NCBI GenBank assembly: GCA_029851415.1
Contig: CM056742.1
Coordinates: 52,926,954 to 52,990,953, forward strand
DNA: 64,000 nucleotides
Source: Eretmocerus hayati
Taxonomy: Eukaryota > Arthropoda > Insecta > Hymenoptera > Aphelinidae
Reading direction: 5' to 3'
Positions 54,635 through 64,000 of this stretch are shown piece after piece. A model generated the notes under the pieces. The model ran no database searches, was not told the DNA's origin, and was given only the letters and a program-made list of their open reading frames with translations. Position numbers and translations under genes: made by a program. Numbering within the stretch: position 1 is the stretch's first letter; every line of letters begins with the position of its first letter.

Positions 54635-54677
54635 AAAAATCAATCACTCCAATATTAAATTGGAGTGATTGATTTTT
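54635..54677. repeat. perfect 19-bp inverted repeat
   Basis: AAAAATCAATCACTCCAAT and its exact complement flank a 5-base centre. It would form a strong hairpin. Confidence 0.75.
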
Positions 54678-54779
54678 GTATTCAACAATTGTATTAAACA
54701 ATCGTATTAAACACCAAAGAAATGAAAATGTATCAAAAAATCACTCGAAAAAGGAAAAACAACCGAAAAAGCAGAGTAG

Positions 54780-54955
54780 AAATAATCAAAAAACGACTAA
54801 ATAACTTAAAAATAATGATAAGATAACCAAAAGATAAAAAGATAATCAAAAGATAACAATAAGATAAAAAGATAATCAAAAGATAACTTTAAGATGATCA
54901 TAGATGATCTTAGATGATCTCAGATGATCTTAGATGATCTTAGATAGTAAGTACT
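54780..54955. repeat. AGATAA / AGATGATCTT tandem repeats
   Basis: Runs of AAAAGATAATC units pass into four or more AGATGATCTT units. Related to 52140-52290. Confidence 0.7.
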
Positions 54956-55082
54956 TAGACACTCGCGACACATAAGGGCTATTGTCGCTCTCAAAATACC
55001 AACTCATATTTTTTTCCGTCAAGTTGGCAACCCTGCTTACGATTTTACGTTGGCAGCCCTGCTCGGGGGGATCCGGACGGAC

Positions 55083-55550
55083 GGGATTTCGCCCGCGGCT
55101 TAATTATTGTAATTTGAATGGTCATGGTTCCTTGATTGACCACATCGAAAGATTGGCACAAGAGATGAGAGAAGGCTTCCCCGAGCGAGTGAATACGCAA
55201 TCGCCTCGGTGGTGTAATTGGTTAAGGCGCCTGTCCGGAGTACCGGAGATTGCGAGGTTCAAGTCCCGCCCGAGGAAGAATTTTTCCATCTCTCGGTCAA
55301 TCTTTAAATAAAAAAATTAAAGAATCCAAAAAAAAAATAAAAAATCCCTTCATGATGCAACCACTATGAAAGTGGAGCCTCGAAGGTCGCAGTTTGACAT
55401 TTGTCAAACTGTGATCGCCGCTTGAGCGCGACGATTATAAGTGGCTCGAAAAAACGATAAATCCATTCATTAAATGTATTTCATCAAATCGAGCGATAGA
55501 GTCAAAATATCGATGAGATCTACCTTATCGGTATAATTTACATATAACTA
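55083..55550 (+). repeat. tRNA-like repeat, copy 3
   Basis: Same unit as 51032-51461, including the CAGTTTGACATTTGTCAAAC palindrome (about 55390) and the AGTGGCTCGAAAAAACGATA boundary (about 55439). Confidence 0.65.
55204..55275 (+). ncRNA. tRNA-like sequence 3
   Basis: 72-nt core with intact A-box-like (TGGTGTAATTGG) and B-box (GGTTCAAGTCC) sequences. The anticodon-like stem is disturbed (CCTGT against ACCGG). Confidence 0.45.
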
Positions 55551-56029
55551 TATTTATTCGATATTCTTGATATGCTCACCCTATGTACAGTTGAGTAAAT
55601 TTGTTCAAGCTGGATCAGAACATCACAAGGGAGATTCTGAAGGGAATATAGGTAATTTCCACTTGTCGGTACATTTTTACGCCCTCTCTTCCCCACCCCC
55701 TTCTGCGAGCTCTGGGACCCGGAAGAAGCCCACTCCAGGCCCAAAAATCTGACCACCGGCAAGAGTCGTCGTCCTTTTTGGTTCTCAAAATTTCGGCAAA
55801 GGTAGGCTCGAAAGCACCTCTGCTTTGAAAGAAAGATATTGGAGGGGGCTATCATAACAGGTACAGCAGTAATATTTCGGGATAAGGGTAAGTCCATGCG
55901 ATTCCAAGCAGAGAACGAAGAGCGTGTACCTTGACTGCTGCAGGGATGAAACCTAATGAAACTAAATTAATTAAATCAAGTGTGACATCAATGCTCACAT
56001 TGAGTCACTACACTTTTTAAAAGATTCTT

Positions 56030-56262
56030 ATACCGTGTAGAGAACTGTTGGTGTACAGTTCTTTTCTACACCGTGTAGAGTAGTTTGGTGTAGAGTACTT
56101 CTGATGTCGAGTTCGGGAAGCTGGTGTAGAGAACTTTTTGTGTAGAAAACTCACGGTGTAGAGTTCGGGGATCGTATGTAGAGTACTTTTTGTGTTGAGC
56201 CGATCGGTGTAGAGCTCTCGTCGTGCGCTGTGTCGAGTAATTTTTGTGTCGAAATCAGAGGG
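56030..56262. repeat. GTGTAGAG-type minisatellite
   Basis: Degenerate units of about 25-35 bp with GGTGTAGAGTACTTTT or GTGTCGAGTAATTTTTGTG. Between 55551 and 56030 nothing else is recognised. Confidence 0.65.
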
Positions 56263-56708
56263 AGCCGTCTAATTGTACGACTGGCGTCGGACAATCGGAA
56301 CGAGCATAGTGATGTGGTTGCAGATCTCGTTTTCAAGTTGCCGGCTCATACGCATGATGAAATCATGTCCGAGGTGATATTGGAAGTGATGCCGGAGGCC
56401 GAGCAAGAAGCCGACAATACTCAAGGTCAGTATCAACGATGAAATCTCTCCACCTCTACCTGGATTTGACCCCAAAGTTTGTCCACAAGATGTCCAGACC
56501 GATTATTTCATGCGTAATCAAATACTTCACAGGCGATGACCATCCATCTTTCTTCGACACTTGTAAATTAGCGTGGGCTAGAAGTGTGCCACGAAGATGT
56601 TTGGAAGATCCGAAGCTGGGCTCCGTATTGCGGGATATCCTGGTGAAAGCTCCACACGCCAAACAATCAAGTGCCACGCTGATGAAGAAAAGATCTAAGA
56701 GTATTTAA
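56263..56708 (+). other. unassigned reading frames
   Basis: Two overlapping forward frames (ending 56442 and 56708) might be parts of one gene: the first ends near a possible donor (CTCAAGGTCAGT), and the second (DDHPSFFDTCKLAWARSVPR) has a protein-like composition. No family was recognised, no acceptor pairs convincingly with the donor, and frames on the other strand are equally open. Confidence 0.25.
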
Positions 56709-58110
56709 CCAGTTATCCTCGCGGTATTCAACATATTTTTACCGTGTCATTTCCATGACAACGCACTTGAAAATTCGAGCCGAACATATTTATTCATCAT
56801 GTTCAATTTTGTGTGGTTAAAATTAATCTTTTTCGATGCGATATGACGAGATCTTCCGGATTTTGTGGCCAAATGCAATCGAGTCAATGGACAGCGCTTG
56901 ATACATCTGTCTCAGTTTAACTTTACAAGATTAATCTCAGTGCCAATATGAAATTATTCAAGTATAGTTTGTAGTTTGCATCGTGTCAGAGAATCCATAC
57001 AATCTCAATCACTTTCAGAGGGATAGATTTATCGAGCCCGACAGGTTGTATCTATAATTGAGTGAGCATTTTTCTATCTCATATTAGTAAGAAATTCAAT
57101 TTCAGTTCGCTAAAACTATAAGATATTAGACTATTTGTGTATGATTACGGTTTGTCTAGGCTGGAAAACGATTGGAATATCGATTCGAATTCGACAGAAT
57201 TGGTGTTGAAAATTAGTGTACTGATTGGAGGCCGAGGCATGGTCAACGTATGAGTAGATTTAGTGCTTGATGATCAGAAATTCATCGTTCTGGGGGGTTT
57301 ATGAATTTTTTCTATGTAAAGCTCACTTATTCCTTCCGTTGATAAAAATCACTCGAAATATTCTTTAGTTTCACTTATGCAAATTCGTATCGTTAATCAA
57401 TGATCAACATTAAAGTTCGGTTTCGACTTTTATGTCCAATAGCAGAAATAATTTTTATTGGAATTTACTGATATTTATAGACTATGTGTTCCACATCTGT
57501 GTTCAGAAACGACACGTTTCGGAAATGTAAATATATCCCTCGTCGAGGAAATTGTTATCTGATCTAGGAATGAGAATTACAAGTTCGAACGAGCCCCTAG
57601 ATTCCTTCATTTTTGTGCCTAGGTCAGATAATAATTCGTCTCAGGAGGCGTATATTTCGGTGTTCGGATCGCGTCGCTTCTGAATGCAAGTGCTAACGAG
57701 TATGTTGTCGAGATCCATCAATAGCGGTCGGTTCAAGATTAAACCCATTTTGAAGAGATTATGATGTATAACGTCCATAACATTATTTATACGTTACACT
57801 GATTCAAAGTTATCCGACACTGCGGTAGAATAATCATACAAGTATTATTGGACAGAAATCTTGTGACATCAAAGAGAGCCGAGAAAGATTACATTCAGTT
57901 TCTCTTAGCATGTTACCTCACTGTGCTACGAATTCGAAACCTATTTGGTCTATTCCCATGGATTTCGTTTATTATTCTCCTGAATAAATTCGTATCTCAT
58001 GAAATTGATGCGCTGCTGTTTCTCCTGTCGTGTATTGTAGTATCCCTATCTCCTAGATCACAATCCATCGACATTTATCACGAATTCGATATCTGAGGGC
58101 CGAATGTAGG
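56709..58110. other. AT-rich sequence, nothing recognised
   Basis: No supported gene. An 82-codon frame at 57848-58096 is hydrophobic but has no other support. Confidence 0.4.
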
Positions 58111-58117
58111 TCAATGG

Positions 58118-58490
58118 TCTGGGCTCGCCCCTGCACCGCGACTACCGGATCGCTCTAGCCGGAAGAGGCTTAGAAACGTTTCCCCCGAAACGTCTAGGAA
58201 ACCAACCAACCCCTGCACAGCGACTACCGGATCGCTTCCACCTGGCGTGACTGGGGAAACGTTTCCGTCGAAACCCCCAGGAAACCAACTCTGCATGCTA
58301 CTGGATGTAAAGAAATTCTTGCCCGAAGGTTTCCTCGGAAACGTTCCGGGAACATTCATTTCGGCACCAGAAACGCCGGACATTTAAACGTTGCAGAAAC
58401 CTATCTGCAACGTGTACGAAACCTTCTTATGAAAAGTTTCCAGGTTTCGGCGGAAACATTGCTGAAACGTTTCTGAAACGTGGTGGTGCT
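58118..58490. repeat. GAAACGTTTC-rich repeat region
   Basis: Two imperfect ~90-bp tandem units (CCCCTGCACCGCGACTACCG near 58130 and CCCCTGCACAGCGACTACCG near 58211) are followed by many GAAACGTT/AACGTTTC words up to 58485. Confidence 0.65.
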
Positions 58491-59889
58491 GCGTGGGGAA
58501 AACCTACCAAAACCCCATTTTACTCCATTTAACAGATTTGAAATGATTGATATAGAGCTTTCTAGAATTTTTGCTCCCTTCTATATCACGCGTGTATCAC
58601 GCACACAACTTCACGAAAGCCCAGCGAGCGAGCGCAATCGCCCGTCCGTGTGTCGTTCTTCTATACATTCCGTGAGACCAGTTTTGAGCCTCTTAGGGCG
58701 AGATTACATGCAGCGGAGGGAAGCGGAAAAATGAGAAGAGCGTAAAAATGCTGGCCAATCGGAGCACTTCTAACTTCCCGCTCCCTTCAACAGCGTAGTA
58801 CCCCGTTTACATGAGCATAGAAAGAGAGGGAAAAATACGGCGTGAAATATTTCATTACGGAAATTAATGAATTTTGCTTTGTGCGAGTAATTTTTTCATA
58901 TCCCACCATACATATTCATGGAAAACGAGTTTAATAATGATAGTCTGGGTTATCGCAAGTTATCGGAGAAAATTTGAGTTATTGCTTTTTGACGTTTCTC
59001 ATGTGAAACTATGACCCATGTGAACGGGGTTCAGGTCAAAAAGAGGGAGCGGAAAAAACAACGTGTCGTCTGCTGAACGCCACTGCTGTTCTCTCACCCA
59101 TTCTCGTCTTCTCGCATTCATTAAAAGTGAATGGGTGTATTTATTAGCAGCAAAATCAATATTGTAGTAAGTAATTACTTATGTAAAATTTCATATTCTC
59201 TCTGTCACTTCCCAATCCATTTCTGAGTTATGATTCTCTTTCATCCCCGTGAAATACCAAATTGAATTGACTTATTGGTGATGGAAAATATGATGATGGC
59301 TCTGATATTTTGCACTATATTCCTTTTGATCCCATCGCCAACCTTTTTTGTTTTAGAAGTCCACTAAATTGCTCAAGGAATCAGTATACCACTGTAATGA
59401 ATCAGAACTGTGGAACCAATATTTTGTTGAGTGCCTTTGTATGTGCTGAAGTATTTTTCCACCATTCCAAAAAGACCACGGATGAAGATGAAGCAACGGT
59501 AACACTAGCCATAAGGCAAGCATGGGACCTTTACAACAATACTCCCATGCTGTATCATCAGAAGGAAACTGCTAGATAGCGATTACACCGGCCCACAATT
59601 TGAAGAAAGTTACCTTCCCAAGAACGGGGACACATATATCGACGTGAAATCGTGCGCTGAGTCCGAAAGAGGCATCAGTTTTGATCGTACATCCCCAAAA
59701 TTTCCAGATATTCGATGAAAGAAATTTTCATTCAGACTCACTGGATTTTCGACCTTGGAATCGGGAAGAGGGGACAATTTTACGTCCAAATATGCATTTT
59801 GGGGAAATTTTCTTGATTGATCCCCGTAGAGCGCATATCGACTACCAGCTATCGCCATGACGTGAGTCGTGGGGACATTAGCTTTGATC
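58491..59889. other. unassigned sequence
   Basis: Short frames exist (for example 59310-59579, with HHSKKTTDEDEATVTLAIRQ) but none has recognisable similarity, splice context or a partner exon. Confidence 0.35.
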
Positions 59890-60717
59890 ACTACTAGAAG
59901 TGACACTCGTGGTCCAGTACTAGAGGTGACACTCGCGGTCCAGTACTAGAGGTGACACTCGTGGTCCAGTACTTGAAGTGACACTCATGGTCCAGTACTG
60001 GAGGTGACACTCGCGGTCCAGTACTAGAGGTGACACTCGCGGTCCAGTACTCCAGGTGACACTCGTAGACCAGTACTAGAGGTGACACTCGCGGTCCAGT
60101 ACTCGAGGTGACACTCGCGGTCCAGTACTAGGGGTGACACTCGTGGTCCAGAACTAGAGGTGACACTCGCGGTCCAGTACTAGAGGTGACACTCGTAGTC
60201 CAGTACTAGAGGTGACACTCGCGGTCCAGTACTAGAGGTGACACTCGTAGTCCAGTACTCGAGGTGACACTCGTGGTCCAGTACTGGAGGTGACACTCGC
60301 GGTCGCGCACTAGAGGTGACACTCGTGGTCCAGTACTCGAGGTGGCACTCGTGGTCTAGCACTGGAGGTGACACTCGCGGTCCAGTACTAAAGGAAACAC
60401 TGGCGGTCCAGTACTCGGGGTGACACTCACGGTCCAGTACTGAGGGTGACACTCGTGGTCCAGTACTAGAGGTGAATCTCGCGGTCCAGTACTAGAGATG
60501 ACACTCGTCGTCCAGTACTAGAGGTGACACTCGTGGTCCGGTACTCCAGGTGACACTCGCGGTCCAGCACTAGAGGTGACACTCGCGGTCCAGTACTAGA
60601 GATGACACTCGTAGTCCAGTACTAGAGGTGACACTCCTGGTCCAGTACTAGAGGTGACACTCGTAGTCCCGTACTCGAGGTGACTCTCGTGGTCCAGTAC
60701 TGGAGGTGACACTCACT
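59890..60717 (-). repeat. 26-bp minisatellite, reverse-oriented block
   Basis: About 32 units of GAGGTGACACTCGTGGTCCA followed by GTACTA, with frequent G/A and C/T changes. Long open frames here (for example 60180-60452) exist only because the unit lacks stop codons. Confidence 0.9.
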
Positions 60718-63700
60718 TCGAGTACTGGACCGCGAGTGTCACCTCTAGTACTGGACCGCGAGTGTCACCTCTAGTGCTGGACCACGAGTGTCACCTCTAG
60801 TACTGGACTACGAGTGTCACCTCGAGTAGTGGATCACGAGTGTCACCTCGAGTACCGAACCACGAGTGGTCACCTTGAGTACTGGACCACGAGTGTCACC
60901 TCTAGTACTGTTCCACGCGTGTCACCTCGAGTACTGGACCACAAGTGTTACCTCGAGTACCGGATCACGAGTGTCACCTCTAGTACTGCCCGCGAGTGTC
61001 GACTCTAGTCCTGGTACACGAGTGTCACCTCTAGTACTGGACTACGAGTGTCACCTCGAGTAGTGGATCACGAGTGTCACCTCGAGTACCGAACCACGAG
61101 TGGTCACCTCGAGTACCGGATCACGAGTGTCACCTCGAGTACTGGGCCACGAGTGTCACCTCTAGTACTGAACCGCTAGTGTCACCTCTAGTACTGGACT
61201 ACGAGTGTCACCTCTAGTACTGGACTGCGAGTGTCACCTTTAGTACTGGACCGTGAGTGACACATCGAGTACTGGACCGCGAGTGTCACCTCTAGTACTG
61301 GACCGCGAGTGTCACCTGGAGTACTGGACCGCGAGTGTCACCTCTAGTGCTGGACCGCGAGTGTCACCTGGAGTATTGGACCACGAGAGTCACCTCTAGT
61401 ACTGTTCCACGAGTGTCACCTCGAGTACTAGACCGCGAGTGTCACCTCTAGTACTGGACTACGAGTGTCACCTCGAGTAGCGGATCACGAGTGTAGCTTC
61501 GAGTACCGGATCACGAGTGTCACCTCGAGTACCGGATCACGAGTGTCACCTCTAGTACTGGACCACGAGTGTCACCTCTAGTACTGTTCCGCGAGTGTCA
61601 CCTCTAGTACTGGACCACGTGTGTCACCTTGAGTACTGGACCACGAGTGTCACCTCTAGTACTGTTCCACGCGTGTCACCTCGAGTACTAGACCGCGAGT
61701 GTCACCTCTAGTACTGGACCACAGGTGTCACCTCGAGTACTGGACCACAAGTGTTACCTCGAGTACCGGATCACGAGTGTCACCTCTAGTAATGCCCGCG
61801 AGTGTCACCTCTAGTCCTGGACCACGAGTGTCACCTCTAGTACTGGACTACGAGTGTCACCTCGAGTAGTGGATCACGAGTGTCACCTCGAGTACCGAAC
61901 CACGAGTGGTCACCTCGAGTACCGGATCACGAGTGTCACCTCGAGTACTGTGCCGCGAGTGTCACCTCTAGTACTGGACTACGAGTGTCACCTCTAGTAC
62001 TGGACTGCGAGTGTCACCTTTAGTACTGGACCGTGAGTGACACATCGAGTACTGGACCGCGGGGGTCACCTCTAGTACTGGACCGCGAGTGTCACCTGGA
62101 GTACTGGACCGCGAGTGTCACCTCTAGTGCTGGACCGCGAGTGTCACCTGGAGTATTGGACCACGAGAGTCACCTCTAGTACTGTTCCACGAGTGTCACC
62201 TCGAGTACTAGACCGCGAGTGTCACCTCTAGTACTGGACTACGAGTGTCACCTCGAGTAGCGGATCACGAGTGTAGCTTCGAGTACCGGATCACGAGTGT
62301 CACCTCGAGTACCGGATCACGAGTGTCACCTCTAGTACTGGACCACGAGTGTCACCTCTAGTACTGTTCCGCGAGTGTCACCTCTAGTACTGGACCACGT
62401 GTGTCACCTTGAGTACTGGACCACGAGTGTCACCTCTAGTACTGTTCCACGCGTGTCACCCCGAGTACTAGACCGCGAGTGTCACCTCTAGTACTGGACC
62501 ACAGGTGTCACCTCGAGTACTGGACCACAAGTGTTACCTCGAGTACCGGATCACGAGTGTCACCTCTAGTACTGCCCGCGAGTGTCACCTCTAGTCCTGG
62601 GCCACGAGTGTCACCTCTAGTACTGAACCGCTAGTGTCACCTCTAGTACTGGACTACGAGTGTCACCTCTAGTACTGGACTGCGAGTGTCACCTTTAGTA
62701 CTGGACCGTGAGTGAAACATCGAGTACTGGACCGCGAGTGTCACCTCTAGTACTGGACCGCGAGTGTCACCTGGAGTACTGGACCGCGAGTGTCACCTCT
62801 AGTGCTGGACCGCGAGTGTCACCTGGAGTATTGGACCACGAGAGTCACCTCTAGTACTGTTCCACGAGTGTCACCTCGAGTACTAGACCGCGAGTGTCAC
62901 CTCTAGTACTGGACTACGAGTGTCACCTCGAGTAGCGGATCACGAGTGTAGCTTCGAGTACCGGATCACGAGTGTCACCTCGAGTACCGGATCACGAGTG
63001 TCACCTCTAGTACTGGACCACGAGTGTCACCTCTAGTACTGTTCCGCGAGTGTCACCTCTAGTACTGGACCACGTGTGTCACCTTGAGTACTGGACCACG
63101 AGTGTCACCTCTAGTACTGTTCCACGCGTGTCACCTTGAGTACTAGACCGCGAGTGTCACCTCTAGTACTGGACCACAGGTGTCACCTCGAGTACTGGAC
63201 CACAAGTGTTACCTCGAGTACCGGATCACGAGTGTCACCTCTAGTACTGCCCGCGAGTGTCACCTCTAGTCCTGGACCACGAGTGTCACCTCTAGTACTG
63301 GACTACGAGTGTCACCTCGAGTAGTGGATCACGAGTGTCACATCGAGTACCGAACCACGAGTGGTCACCTCGAGTACCGGATCACGAGTGTCACCTCGAG
63401 TACTGGGCCGCGAGTGTCACCTCTAGTACTGAACTGCTAGTGTCACCTCTAGTACTGGACTACGAGTGTCACCTCTAGTACTGGACTGCGAGTGTCACCT
63501 TTAGTACTGGACCGTGAGTGACACATCGAGTACTGGACCGCGAGTGTCACCTCTAGTACTGGACCGCGAGTGTCACCTGGAGTACTGGACCGCGAGTGTC
63601 ACCTCTAGTGCTGGACCGCGAGTGTCACCTGGAGTATTGGACCACGAGAGTCACCTCTAGTACTGTTCCACGAGTGTCACCTCGAGTACTAGACCGCGAG

Positions 63701-64000
63701 TGTCACCTCTAGTACTGGACTACGAGTGTCACCTCGAGTAGCGGATCACGAGTGTAGCTTCGAGTACCGGATCACGAGTGTCACCTCGAGTACCGGATCA
63801 CGAGTGTCACCTCTAGTACTGGACCACGAGTGTCACCTCTAGTACTGTTCCGCGAGTGTCACCTCTAGTACTGGACCACGTGTGTCACCTTGAGTACTGG
63901 ACCACGAGTGTCACCTCTAGTACTGTTCCACGCGTGTCACCTCGAGTACTAGACCGCGAGTGTCACCTCTAGTACTGGACCACAGGTGTCACCACGAGTA
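60718..64000 (+). repeat. 26-bp minisatellite, forward-oriented block with higher-order repeats
   Basis: About 126 units of GTACTGGACCACGAGTGTCA followed by CCTCTA, running off the window end. A marker variant TAGTACTGGACCGTGAGTGA recurs at about 61241, 62021, 62696 and 63502, that is 780, 675 and 806 bp apart (30, 26 and 31 units), showing block duplication. Peptide repeats read from it are not genes. Confidence 0.9.

Noticed and set aside
60180..60452. Long frames with repeated HECHLEYWTTSVTSST-type peptides
   Set aside because: They come from a 26-bp repeat without stop codons. Equivalent frames occur on both strands.
59890..64000. CRISPR-like array
   Set aside because: Units are contiguous and variable, without unique spacers, in a eukaryotic context.

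Overview
This window looks like transposon-dense, non-genic chromatin of an arthropod, most likely an insect. Short introns, Penelope-like, LINE and LTR elements, (CT)n-associated retroposons and pol III-type tRNA-like repeats all fit; the species cannot be named from the sequence. No conventional host protein gene was recognised. Almost every large reading frame belongs to a mobile element.

Layout. 1-661: short repeats (a hairpin and a tRNA-like SINE). 662-7948: a large foldback element made of two long inverted arms, with a Penelope-like retroelement (892-3949) inserted in the left arm. 7949-9675 and 18197-18720: a degenerate ~300-bp satellite split by an 8.5-kb pile of non-LTR retroposons. 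Each member of the pile abuts a (CT)n tract: two ORF1-only elements and four 5'-truncated LINE ORF2 fragments. 18721-20793: no gene seen. 20794-27432: a 6.6-kb LTR element on the minus strand (841-bp LTRs, CATC target duplication) with one 735-codon ORF, no pol, and six copies of the LTR-end/primer-binding-site junction in its leader.

27917-50559: a 22.6-kb LTR retroelement on the minus strand, the main item here. It has 2.83-kb LTRs, a tRNA-Gly-type primer site, gag, a -1 frameshift signal (GGGAAAC plus stem-loop), Ty3/gypsy-type pol, two ankyrin genes with PRANC/F-box-like tails, a baculovirus-F/errantivirus-type envelope, a second unrelated envelope that resembles chuvirid-type glycoproteins, a Cys-rich acidic protein, and a BIR+RING inhibitor-of-apoptosis protein. 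Splice-acceptor-like sequences sit just upstream of each downstream gene. This suggests retrovirus-style spliced mRNAs from one LTR promoter. Eight in-frame stops and no frameshift interrupt gag, pol, both ankyrin genes and env, so this copy is probably defective. The gene set (entry proteins, an apoptosis inhibitor, ankyrin/F-box-like adaptors) looks like that of a large virus mounted on a retrotransposon.

50560-55550: tRNA-like repeats (two head-to-head, one further copy), AGATAA-rich stretches and a possible small three-exon TATA-promoter transcript (52353-53330). 55551-59889: minisatellites and unassigned reading frames. 59890-64000: a 26-bp minisatellite that switches orientation at about 60718 and has a higher-order repeat organisation.
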